From the NCBI RefSeq assembly GCF_020278625.1, contig NZ_JADAKK010000017.1:1-20763 (forward strand): 20,763 nt of DNA, in the 5' to 3' direction. The position numbers were made by a program, and so were the translations under genes. The notes beneath the pieces are model-generated. The model made no database searches and was not told the origin of the DNA. It worked only from the letters and a program-made list of their open reading frames with translations. The DNA is from Wolbachia endosymbiont of Mansonella ozzardi (GTDB taxonomy: Bacteria > Pseudomonadota > Alphaproteobacteria > Rickettsiales > Anaplasmataceae). Positions 7,984 through 15,428 of this stretch are shown here, one piece after another. Each line of letters begins with the position of its first letter. The first letter of the stretch is position 1.

Positions 7984-9192
7984 TCACTTGCTTACAATAT
8001 CTGATTTTTTGTCTGCGAAAGCAGCATTAAGAGAAATTCTAAGTTTTTCCCATTCTTCCTGGCCATTTATATAGTTCAAAATTACAGGCTTATATTCATT
8101 TTCAATTTTTTCTAATCCCTTTTGGTATGAAGAAGCCAGCTCCTCGCATGCATCAATATCTATGGATTGTAATATTACCAAAAATGAAAACAAATTCGGA
8201 GCAGATAATTCTTCCTTTGTGTAATTCAGAAGACACAGTCTTATTTTCTTTGTACAGTACTCTACTGTTTCTAACGATAGTGATAGACTTTCCGCATAAA
8301 GTATGAAACTACTTATAATTGAACTTTGTGATTTTTTCGGTAATTTTATATTTTTAAATAGTTCTGTATAAATTTTTTTATCGGTTGTTTTGCAAGTGCA
8401 AGGAGAGGTTAGTAAAAGACTTTTAGTCAAAATTTGATCCGAGTACTGTGCTAATAGCTTTATACACATTACTCTTATCTCTACTGACAGAAACGATAAA
8501 GACGAGCCCATCCATATCAAGCATATATTTTATAGATTTCAGAAAATCAATGATGCATTTAAGACGGCATATATCAAGATCATTCACCATTACATAGATG
8601 TTTTTGTCTTCTCTAATTCTATTAACTACTTTTGCTAATTGTGTTTTAAAGTCTTCAATGTTTTCTTTTCTTCTTTGAAGAATACTCAACTCTCTCAGTA
8701 TACAACCAATATCTTTTTTATCAGCCTCTTTTGCAGCATCAAGAAACACAGAAAGCATAGCGAGTGGAGATTTACTAATTAGCTTGCCAGTGTGTTTAAA
8801 AAAAACAGCTCTCGGTTCACGTCCTTGAACCTTCGTATAATGCCTCTTCTCAATTCACGTGATGCAAATAAATCCTCAAATAGTAAACTTAAAAAGAAGG
8901 CAGCGATTGATCCAATACATTGATATCCCATGCGCTATAATAAGCTACAATTTCGTCTTGTTTCTTTAACTCTTTTATCCATTCTTTTAGAAAAAATGTC
9001 TTGCCCACATCCGTTATATCCTTCTAAAGATATCATTGTAAAAGACTGATCAATTGTTTTAATTATAGTATTGAATTTGCTTGAGAATTGCTGATAGTTT
9101 AGGCAGTCGCTTTCCCAAGCTACCGATTTAGGTGGTGACACTGCTTCTTTTTTTCTGAAAGTTATCAGTGATATAAGTTTTTTTAAGCACAT
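7984..9192 (-). pseudogene. KAP-family P-loop NTPase, frameshifted
   Basis: Joining minus-strand frames rebuilds a roughly 400-aa KAP NTPase, a family of often membrane-linked ATPases that includes PifA of the F plasmid. From the ATG at 9192 the frame reaches ISLEGYNGCG, then shifts. Dropping one G from the GGG at plus-strand 9004-9006 restores a Walker A (GYNGCGKTFFLKEW) followed by VAYYSAWDINVLDQS. A second break near 8903-8913 leads to IAAFFLSLLFEDL. A third falls at the A8 run 8798-8805. The next frame (to 8423) has the Walker B-like region IYVMVNDLDICR and FLKSIKYMLDMDGLVFIVSV. A fourth shift near 8430 enters the C-terminal part (ending at 7984). Walker B reads NDLDIC where DDLDRC is usual. 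It starts four bases after recR stops. No ribosome site is visible. Confidence 0.72.
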
Positions 9193-9195
9193 ATA

Positions 9196-9801
9196 TTATT
9201 TTACGTTCAGTTCATATTCCTGTCTTGAAGAGAGGGCAGCTTTTAGCGTTCCTTCATCTAGGTAGTCGATTTCTCCACCCATTGGTATGCCGCAAGCAAG
9301 GCGTGATATTTTCACATCCAAGTTTTTTAGCAATTCAATTATATACTGCACGGTAACCTGACCCTCTAATGTTGGATTAATTGCGATAATAATCTCTTCA
9401 ATTTTATACTCTGCAACTCTTTTAGGGATAGTACCAAGGTTAAGTTCTTTTGGACCTACACCGTTTATTGCAGACAACTTGCCACCTAAAACGTGATACA
9501 TACCTGAATATATACTACCTTTTTCAAACGCCCATAAATCACCCAATTCTTCTACTACGCACAGTAATTTGGTGTCACGTTTTGGATCAGTACAAATAGA
9601 ACATGGTGATTTAGTATCTAGATTTCCGCAGACCTTACACTCTATTATAAGATCTGCCAGCTCTTTAATTAAAGATGCAAGTGGTAGCATAACTTTTTCT
9701 TTATTTTGGAGTAAATATATAACTAACCTGCGTGATGATGATGGCCCTAAACTTGGCAATTTAGAAAAAACATGAACTAAATTTTTTATTTTAATGTTCA
9801 T
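9196..9801 (-). CDS. recR: recombination protein RecR
   Basis: Part of the RecFOR pathway, helping load RecA at single-stranded gaps. The 201-aa frame has the normal RecR length and order: an N-terminal helix-hairpin-helix ([17 protein letters not shown]), a Cys4 zinc site with Cys55, Cys58, Cys67 and Cys70 (CKVC...CSIC), and a Toprim domain ([15 protein letters not shown] onward, with [15 protein letters not shown] and [15 protein letters not shown]). The C-terminus holds the typical [19 protein letters not shown]. It is intact although decayed genes lie on both sides. dnaX and the YbaB gene, its frequent neighbours elsewhere, are not in the window. An ATG start is used, and the leader is AT-rich without a clear Shine-Dalgarno. 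Confidence 0.97.
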   Translation of the reverse strand: MNIKIKNLVHVFSKLPSLGPSSSRRLVIYLLQNKEKVMLPLASLIKELADLIIECKVCGNLDTKSPCSICTDPKRDTKLLCVVEELGDLWAFEKGSIYSGMYHVLGGKLSAINGVGPKELNLGTIPKRVAEYKIEEIIIAINPTLEGQVTVQYIIELLKNLDVKISRLACGIPMGGEIDYLDEGTLKAALSSRQEYELNVK

Positions 9802-9973
9802 TCAATAAATTCAGATAGGCCATCAAAATAGTAACATTAAACCCTTTATATAGGAAGTAGTAAATTTCTCTTATCTCACTTTAGGTTAGCTATGAGGATT
9901 TATAGATAACATTTACTAAACTTTAACTTTTTGGGTCTATATTTCAGTAAATATAGAGTAATAATTAATATAG

Positions 9974-11302
9974 ATGATCTATTTTCAGAGTGGCAATTAT
10001 AATCAGAATCTCAATTCTTTGATACAAGTTACAAAGCTGAAAGACACAAAACAAATTGATGAACAATATGGCAAAACGGTAAGAGATTTATCTCAAGTTC
10101 TGAGGGCTTTTACAAGCAGGCAGAAGATGTAGCTAAGTTTGTTATATGCACTGACTTGAATAATTATGTAGAACCGGTGGATAAGAAGCCATTAGGCCTT
10201 TTGGAGTATTAAAGAGAATATGGCTAGAGAAAGATGTTCCGGTTAAGAACGACAACATAAGAAATTTTGCTCAAGATAGACTGCAGAGTTTTACTATAAA
10301 AAAAGCAGCAGAATATACAAATATTTTTGGGAGAATTAGCTGCGTAAAAGAAGGCTTGATATCGCCTTGAAAGAAGGATGCGATATCATCTTGAAAGAAA
10401 TTTTAGATTCAAAGCAGAGTGAAAAAAGAGGAACATAAATCGCATGAAGTAAACTTGGAGCGCAACAACATCAAAGCAAAGGAAAGAAGAGCAGCCAAAA
10501 AAAAGAATCTACTAGTAGTTGCAGGAAGAAAGTAAAATAATCAGCTCCTCTGCCACCTCCGACTGCTCCGAATTAGCTTAAACCTTAGCCTCAGAAAAAG
10601 GTTGCTACTACTGAGAAGAAGAAGGTGCGCTTTAAATCAAAACCAGAGATTATATCTTTTGATGATTCGGGGTATGGAAGTTTATCAGATGAAGAATCTG
10701 ATAAAAAAATATCTAATTACCAAGAAGAAGAGTCAATTTGCGCAATAGCCCATAAGGAACATATAGAAGCGAAAAGAGCAAATAAAACAGCAGCAACAAC
10801 CTAAACCTAAATCTCCAAAGCCTAAAAATCTGGGTCGTGTTAATCAACAAGTGAGTACGAACCCAAGAATAGTAAGGGTGACTCTCAAAAAATCAGCTAA
10901 AAATAAACTGACAGTCCCGATAGAATCTGAGAGTCAAGGCCGTAGGCAATCAGCACAAGAAGCTGCTGATCGGGCAGCAACAGAAGTAAAGGTGGTTGCT
11001 GTGAAAGAAGAAGTAAATAGCAAAAAGGATGGCATAGTAAAGTCAGTGATAGGAAAAATTGAGCAAAATCAAGCTGCTGAGAGAAAAGCTACTCCTGCTG
11101 CACAAGCAGATATCGGTGTGGAGAAATATCCACCAAAACTGTCTTTCAACCTCACTCGTTTCCAGCGGGAAATGAAAGACCTGAAATGAACCCTATAACA
11201 GCAAAGTCCGATCCCAAGCCTCTAGTTAGTAAAAAGCCTACTTTTACGCATGTCAGCGTAAAGAAAATGGCTGCACGATTTAAAAGTCATGGAAAGAAAT
11301 AG
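9974..11302 (+). pseudogene. decayed hypothetical gene B (Wolbachia-type, unknown function)
   Basis: A long plus-strand coding remnant broken by several shifts and stops. It opens with ATG at 9974 (MIYFQSGNYNQN...), shifts to FISSSEGFYKQAEDVAKFV, then to WLEKDVPVKNDNIRNFAQD. After that comes an 8-residue tandem repeat (DIALKEGC, DIILKEIL), a Lys/Arg-rich stretch, a Pro-rich stretch with two stops (SAPLPPPTAPN), and KKVRFKSKPEIISFDDSGYGSLSDEESD (10624-10707). The longest clean piece is 10851-11189 from a GTG, with an Ala/Lys/Glu-rich middle. A final shift near 11150 leads to THVSVKKMAARFKSHGKK, ending at TAG 11300-11302. The Pro-rich, charged, low-complexity make-up resembles surface or effector-like Wolbachia proteins, but I assign no function. 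It converges on trpS with a 7-bp gap. Confidence 0.6.
10358..10405 (+). repeat. imperfect 24-bp tandem duplication
   Basis: Two adjacent 24-bp units, 10358-10381 and 10382-10405, share GATATC..CTTGAAAGAA and encode DIALKEGC and DIILKEIL in one frame of decayed gene B. The multiple-of-three period suggests that the duplication arose while the gene was still coding. Confidence 0.6.
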
Positions 11303-11309
11303 CTGTAAC

Positions 11310-12311
11310 TTATTGGATAAACCCTATAACATCCTTTATTTCTTTTATGCTTTGGTTTGCAATCTCTGCTGCTTTTTCTGTACCTTTCTTTAATATTTCA
11401 TGTAAATAGAATTGATCTTTTAAGAGGTCTCTCATTTTCTCACGTATAGGTGACACAATGCTGATGATTAAATCAGCCAACTCTTTTTTAAAGTGCTTCA
11501 TATCGTGCTTGTTCATCTCTTCGCATATTCTGTCTACGTCAAAACTACTCAGTGCTGAATAAATGTTTATCAAGTTATTTATCTCCGGGCGGCACTTTAA
11601 AGTAGCAAAGTCAAAGCCTAGCATTGAGTCTGTTTTTGCTTTTCCTATTTTTTTAACGATTAAATCGTCTGTGTCGTCAAGGCTAATGCGCGAGTATTCT
11701 GAAGGATCAGATTTACTCATTTTGCTTGTGCCATCTCTTAAGCCCATTATTCTTGATGCATGGTCCAAAACTAGGATTTCAGGCACAACAAAATAATTTA
11801 GTTTGTAGTGATTGTTAAAAGCCAATGCAACATCGCGCGTGAGCTCCAAATGCTGCTTTTGATCATCACCAACAGGAACGTATTTAGCTTTATATAGCAG
11901 TATATCTGCAGCCATAAGTACTGGATAGCTATATAACCCTAAAGAGGCTTTTTGTTTATCGCTACCGGCTTTATCTTTAAATTGAGTCATGCGGCTGAGC
12001 CAACCAACTGGTGTATAACACCCAAGTAGCCAACCGAGTTCTGCATGACTGCTGACTGTGGACTGACTAAAAATGATGGACTTTTCTGGATCTATTCCGC
12101 ACGCAATGTAAGCTGCTGCTGTTTTAAGAATATTACTTCTTAATTCACTGGCAGGAAGTTTATTAGCTGTGATTGCATGCAAGTCAACAACACAGAAAAG
12201 AGATTTATATTTATCCTGTAAGTCTACCCACTGCTTGACTGCACCAAGATAGTTACCTAAGTGCAGTATGCCACTTGGTTGAACGCCTGAAAAGACAATA
12301 GAATCTTTCAA
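11310..12311 (-). CDS. trpS: tryptophanyl-tRNA synthetase
   Basis: Class I synthetase that charges tRNA-Trp. The Rossmann HIGH-type motif is HLGN (residues 17-20, in SGVQPSGILHLGNYLG), and KMSKS lies at 197-201 (GTSKMSKSDPSEY). DLHAITAN and PVGDDQKQHLELTRD are also characteristic. The open frame extends upstream to an ATG at 12428 (372 aa), adding 39 residues rich in Glu, Ser and Arg. Family members begin about where KDSIVFSGVQPSG begins. The codon before it is TTG (12309-12311), giving a 333-aa protein of normal length, so I chose TTG. The extra stretch overlaps a palindromic repeat half-site and is probably not protein-coding. No clear Shine-Dalgarno supports any of the starts. It lies downstream of grpE on the same strand, across a repeat-rich gap. 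Confidence 0.93.
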   Translation of the reverse strand: MKDSIVFSGVQPSGILHLGNYLGAVKQWVDLQDKYKSLFCVVDLHAITANKLPASELRSNILKTAAAYIACGIDPEKSIIFSQSTVSSHAELGWLLGCYTPVGWLSRMTQFKDKAGSDKQKASLGLYSYPVLMAADILLYKAKYVPVGDDQKQHLELTRDVALAFNNHYKLNYFVVPEILVLDHASRIMGLRDGTSKMSKSDPSEYSRISLDDTDDLIVKKIGKAKTDSMLGFDFATLKCRPEINNLINIYSALSSFDVDRICEEMNKHDMKHFKKELADLIISIVSPIREKMRDLLKDQFYLHEILKKGTEKAAEIANQSIKEIKDVIGFIQ

Positions 12312-12402
12312 AGCTTGATTTCTGATGGTAGTTTTGCTCTGCTTTTCAAATTCACTCGAGTATTCTGTGATGCGTTTTTCCTCTTCGTTATTATAACAAC
12401 TA

Positions 12403-12492
12403 GATGTCATCCTAGTGCCACGACACATAACCGTAAGAACATTGTGATTTTGAGCCTGAGAGTATCATTCCAGCACTTGACACTGGGATCCA
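12403..12492 (-). repeat. palindromic dispersed repeat, half-site plus hairpin
   Basis: GATGTCATCCTAGTGCC at 12403-12419 is a half-site. About 45 bases later TCATTCCAGCACTTGACACTGGGATCC forms an imperfect hairpin (CCAG/CTGG core around a CTTGA-type loop). The same half-site, spacer and hairpin layout appears at 14934-15003 and, on the other strand, around 6594 and the window end. It overlaps the open frame upstream of the preferred trpS start. Confidence 0.65.
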
Positions 12493-12576
12493 AGAAATTT
12501 TACTAAGTTGATGAGCATAAAAGTAGCTGTTTTATGTTAAGACACAACGTTTTTAATAGGATTGTGTGCGGATTGG

Positions 12577-12599
12577 ATTCCAGTGTTAAGCACTGGAAT
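12577..12599. repeat. palindromic dispersed repeat (hairpin)
   Basis: ATTCCAGTG-ttaag-CACTGGAAT is a perfect 9-bp inverted repeat with a 5-nt loop in the grpE-trpS gap. It is followed by ACCCC rather than a T-run, so it is not a standard terminator, though it could protect the transcript end. Confidence 0.75.
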
Positions 12600-12704
12600 G
12601 ACCCCTTTGTGTTCGAGGCAAAATCCACTATAACATTTAATACACTGTTTTTGGAACAAATGTTCGTACAGTCTTGTGTTCTGACATCCATTTTCTTTTT
12701 CTGG

Positions 12705-12727
12705 ATTCCAGCGTCGCGTACTGGAAT
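12705..12727. repeat. palindromic dispersed repeat (hairpin)
   Basis: ATTCCAG-cgtcgcgta-CTGGAAT has a 7-bp stem with a longer, diverged loop and is another member of the same family, 67 bp downstream of the grpE stop. The rest of the 12312-12794 gap holds only these repeats and AT-rich filler. Confidence 0.7.
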
Positions 12728-12794
12728 AACACCAAACTGGGCTATTGATTTTCCGCTTAAATAATAGTTATAAGGAAAGTCCAACCTCTGATAC

Positions 12795-13355
12795 TTATGC
12801 ATTTTCATCAGATTTTTTAGAAATAACAACCATTGCAGGACGGAGCAACCTACTTTTAATAGTATAACCGGTTTGTAAGACTTCCACGATAGTACCAGTT
12901 TCTTTTTCATTATCTTCTCTTTCCACAATGGCTTGGTGTAAATTACTATTAAAAGACTCTCCCATTGGATCCATTTCTTCTATTCCATGTTTTTTCAAAT
13001 CATTCATAATTTTTTGATGAGCTACTTTGATTCCTTCATGAACAGGATCTCCATCTTTTAAATTTTCCATCACTCTTTTTAAATTGTCGCACGAGTCGAT
13101 CATATCACGTGCAAATTGTGTAACTGCATAATCACTTACATCGCTGATTTGCTTTTGCATTATACGTTTGATGTTTTCATTATCTGCAACAGCACGACGT
13201 AAATGATCTTCAAGTTGAGCTGCACGCTCTTTCAACACATTGAGATTCTCGTTAAAATTACCAGTATGTTTGCTACTATCTTGCTGGCCTTTGCTTTTTT
13301 GCTTATTTACCACATTGGTAAACTTCTTCTTTCTTTCCTTACTACTATCTGACAT
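12795..13355 (-). CDS. grpE: GrpE nucleotide-exchange factor
   Basis: Exchange factor that releases ADP from DnaK in the Hsp70 folding cycle; cytosolic dimer. The 186-aa protein has the usual plan: a charged, disordered N-terminus (residues 1-38, Lys/Ser/Gln rich), a long coiled-coil helix (about 40-95, KERAAQLEDHLRRAVADNEN), a helical bundle (FARDMIDSCDNLKRVMENLK) and the C-terminal beta-domain with the family signature IVEVLQTGYTIKSRLLRPAM. GFNPNLHQA-type residues (SFNSNLHQAI) are also present. The start is ATG at 13355, 61 bp after ispB stops on the same strand, so co-transcription with rpsP-ispB is possible. dnaK and dnaJ are not in the window. No CIRCE or heat-shock promoter was seen. 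Confidence 0.97.
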   Translation of the reverse strand: MSDSSKERKKKFTNVVNKQKSKGQQDSSKHTGNFNENLNVLKERAAQLEDHLRRAVADNENIKRIMQKQISDVSDYAVTQFARDMIDSCDNLKRVMENLKDGDPVHEGIKVAHQKIMNDLKKHGIEEMDPMGESFNSNLHQAIVEREDNEKETGTIVEVLQTGYTIKSRLLRPAMVVISKKSDENA

Positions 13356-13416
13356 ATCATTAACCTTAAGAACCTAATAAATATATAGCAACTAATCTGA
13401 AAATATCAAGAACTAG

Positions 13417-14403
13417 CTAAACTTGTCTTTCTATGCTTGTATTCAAAAAGTCAATCAAAGCAGTTTTATAAGGAGAGTCAGAAAAAGTACTAATATCATT
13501 TAGCGCCATGTTAACATAGTGCCTTGCATTTTTTATAGAAAGCTCAATTGCATTGTGGTGGCTAATATAGCACAGCGCCTGGTCAAAATTGCGCTCAGCT
13601 GAAGAAAAACATTTTTCCCAAAATTTTTGCTCTACTAGACTCCCTTTCTCGTATGCTATAATGGCAGGTAAAGTTACCTTGCCCTCAAAAAAGTCTTTTC
13701 CAACTTGTTTTCCAGAAGCGCTTTTATCAGCAGTATAATCGAGCGTATCATCAATTATTTGGAATGCCATGCCAAAATTAAAACCAAAATTCTTTAACCT
13801 TTCTGTTTCATCACTTGTAGCACCAGATATTACAGATGCAGCTTCACAACACGCAGAAAATAAAGACGCTGTTTTTTCTTCAATGATATCGAAATAATTT
13901 TTCCGAGTAGTGTAAGGGTTAAAGCGTGTCGTCATCTGTTTTATTTCGCCTTTTACAAGCAAATGTGACGCTCTAGATAAAATAGAGAGAACATTTAAAT
14001 TTTCACATCCTATAAGCCATCTAAATGCTAGAGTCAATAATAGGTCGCCAACTAAAATGCTCGATTTATTTCCCCAAATTTTATTTGCTGTTTTAACTCC
14101 ATGGCGTGCTTCGCTTTCATCGAGCACGTCATCGTGAAGTAAAGTAGCATTGTGTATAAATTCTACCGATGCAGCAACTCTAACTCTGTCCTCCCCAGAG
14201 TAGTTCAGCATTTTGCATAAGATGAAGACGAATTTAGGCCTTATTTTTTTTCCACCCGACCCAATAAGATGAGATATAATATCAGCAGCGAGTTTGATGT
14301 CTTCATCATCAACGGTTCTGAAGATAAAATCTTTCATAGCTGATAAATCAGAAGATATAATATCGTCTAATTTACCGTTATTTGTTAAACCAGTGTTCAA
14401 CAT
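13417..14403 (-). CDS. ispB: long-chain polyprenyl diphosphate synthase (octaprenyl type)
   Basis: Trans-prenyltransferase that adds isopentenyl units to an allylic diphosphate to build the ubiquinone side chain. Both Mg-binding aspartate motifs are present: DDVLD (residues 91-95) and DDTLD (218-222), with GGKKIRPKF near residues 50-58 for diphosphate binding. The residue five before the first DDxxD is the small Ala86 rather than Phe or Tyr, which in this family allows long products. That supports an octaprenyl-like synthase over a farnesyl synthase. Length is 328 aa, as for IspB. It starts 18 bases after rpsP on the same strand, so the two are probably one transcript. Exact chain length cannot be read from sequence. 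Confidence 0.93.
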   Translation of the reverse strand: MLNTGLTNNGKLDDIISSDLSAMKDFIFRTVDDEDIKLAADIISHLIGSGGKKIRPKFVFILCKMLNYSGEDRVRVAASVEFIHNATLLHDDVLDESEARHGVKTANKIWGNKSSILVGDLLLTLAFRWLIGCENLNVLSILSRASHLLVKGEIKQMTTRFNPYTTRKNYFDIIEEKTASLFSACCEAASVISGATSDETERLKNFGFNFGMAFQIIDDTLDYTADKSASGKQVGKDFFEGKVTLPAIIAYEKGSLVEQKFWEKCFSSAERNFDQALCYISHHNAIELSIKNARHYVNMALNDISTFSDSPYKTALIDFLNTSIERQV

Positions 14404-14421
14404 TAAAGAGACTCATGCCCC

Positions 14422-14748
14422 TTATTCTTCTACTTTCTGTGTTGCTACTTCCTTTTCCTCTGTTTTTTTTGCTTCTATCTTCTTCTTTTTTATTTCTAGA
14501 ATGATCATGCCTTTTTCGATGAACCATAGCACTCTCTTGGTTGGTTGCGCACCCACATTTAACCAATGTTTTAATCTATCAACTTTTACCACAACACGAT
14601 TTTTGTTGTCTTTTGGTAGCATTGGGTCATATTGCCCTATTCTCTCAATAAAACGTCCATCTCTTGGTGCCAGCGAATTAGCTGCAACTATCCTGTAAAA
14701 AGGGTGTTTCTTTTTACCAAATCTTGCCAACCTTATTTTAACTACCAT
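14422..14748 (-). CDS. rpsP: 30S ribosomal protein S16
   Basis: Structural protein of the small ribosomal subunit. The N-terminus [20 protein letters not shown], then [16 protein letters not shown] and the WLNVGAQPT segment are S16 hallmarks. At 108 aa it is longer than E. coli S16 (82 aa); the extra 25 or so residues form a Lys/Glu-rich tail, common in alphaproteobacteria. AAAGG lies seven bases before the ATG. It leads a minus-strand group followed by ispB and grpE. In many bacteria S16 sits with rimM, trmD and rplS; that grouping is absent here. Confidence 0.97.
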   Translation of the reverse strand: MVVKIRLARFGKKKHPFYRIVAANSLAPRDGRFIERIGQYDPMLPKDNKNRVVVKVDRLKHWLNVGAQPTKRVLWFIEKGMIILEIKKKKIEAKKTEEKEVATQKVEE

Positions 14749-14776
14749 GTTAACCTTTGTTCATGCGTTACTTACA

Positions 14777-14804
14777 ATTTTATACAATAAGCAGTCTAAG
14801 TCAA
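14777..14804 (-). promoter_or_regulatory. candidate rpsP promoter
   Basis: On the minus strand TTGACT (plus 14799-14804) and TAAAAT (plus 14777-14782) are 16 bp apart, about 30-55 bases before the rpsP start. An arm of a perfect inverted repeat fills most of the spacer. The match is by eye. Confidence 0.4.
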
Positions 14805-14830
14805 ATGAATTTTCTTACAATAGACTGCTT
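14789..14830. promoter_or_regulatory. 10-bp perfect inverted repeat at the rpsP promoter
   Basis: AAGCAGTCTA (14789-14798) and TAGACTGCTT (14821-14830) are perfect reverse complements separated by 22 bp. One arm lies in the predicted -35/-10 spacer, the other upstream of -35. Arm centres are 32 bp apart, about three helical turns. It could be an operator or a leader/terminator hairpin for transcription entering from the other side. Confidence 0.4.
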
Positions 14831-14933
14831 GCATAACCTAAATTAATCAGAAAAAGACAATTTACTGTCTGCCACTACCTGTGGAACTCATCCGCTAACA
14901 CGTAGCAGGATGATGGTTTTGAATTTTCATGGT

Positions 14934-15003
14934 GTCATCCCAGTACTTCCTTTTTTGCCATCTCAACCTCTATGTTGTCACCCCAGTGCTTGACACTGGG
15001 ATC
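14934..15003. repeat. palindromic dispersed repeat, half-site plus hairpin
   Basis: A GTCATCCCAGTACTT half-site (14934-14948) is followed by a CTTTTTTG-containing spacer and the hairpin CCCAGTG-cttga-CACTGGG (14982-15000). Same architecture as the copy at 12403-12492. Confidence 0.75.
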
Positions 15004-15089
15004 TAGGATGCTATTTTAGTAATAAATATTAATAAACTTACCAGGCAAAAAGAAAAGACAAGACAATAAAACCCAGCGTTGGGCGATGT

Positions 15090-15300
15090 CTTAAACGACT
15101 TATAAGTGCGTTTCAGCTTGTATAGGTGAAACTTGAAGTTTTAAAAAAGACATGTAGTACACATAATACGCCAAATACAAGCTTTCTTATTATTCTAATC
15201 TACGCAGATTGGAAAGTTAAATAGCAGCTTCAATGCTATGGTAAGGGAACGGAGGAATTTGTCAAGTAGTTTTTTGTTTCTGACGGTTGTTATATGCCCA
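15090..15300 (+). repeat. dispersed intergenic repeat, copy 2
   Basis: Matches copy 1 (2541-2760) in ordered blocks: CTTAAACGACTTATAAGTGC with GTTTCAGCTTGTATAGGT, then ATACGCCAAATACA, ATAGCAGCTTCAATGCTAT, and TTGTCAAGTAGTTTTTTG. The right end, through GTTATATGCCC, also matches the inverted copy after the helicase gene. No ORF is shared between the copies. Confidence 0.6.
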
Positions 15301-15359
15301 GCGTGCTGCTAAAAATTGATTTGGTATGGTTATGTAAAAAGTCTAACGACAACTTAAAA

Positions 15360-15406
15360 CTTAGCAAAGGAAAAGCTTTGTGCTAAGGGAACATTTTAAG
15401 TATAAC
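15360..15406 (+). promoter_or_regulatory. candidate argD promoter with overlapping hairpin
   Basis: TTGTGC (15378-15383), a 17-bp spacer and TATAAC (15401-15406) lie 22 bases before the argD ATG. An inverted repeat at 15360-15387 (CTTAGCAAAG...CTTTGTGCTAAG, two-base bulge) covers the -35 box, as an operator would. The same TTGTGC appears in the candidate purF promoter. Confidence 0.4.
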
Positions 15407-15428
15407 GTGGATAGTTTACAGCACTTAA

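Noticed and set aside
12577..12599. Rho-independent terminator after grpE
   Set aside because: The hairpin lacks a T-run on either strand and belongs to a dispersed repeat family.
12503..12928. 141-aa minus-strand ORF
   Set aside because: It is grpE read in another frame and continues through palindromic repeats.
6594..15003. CRISPR-like array from repeated palindromes
   Set aside because: Copies are far apart, irregularly spaced and not identical; no cas genes are present.
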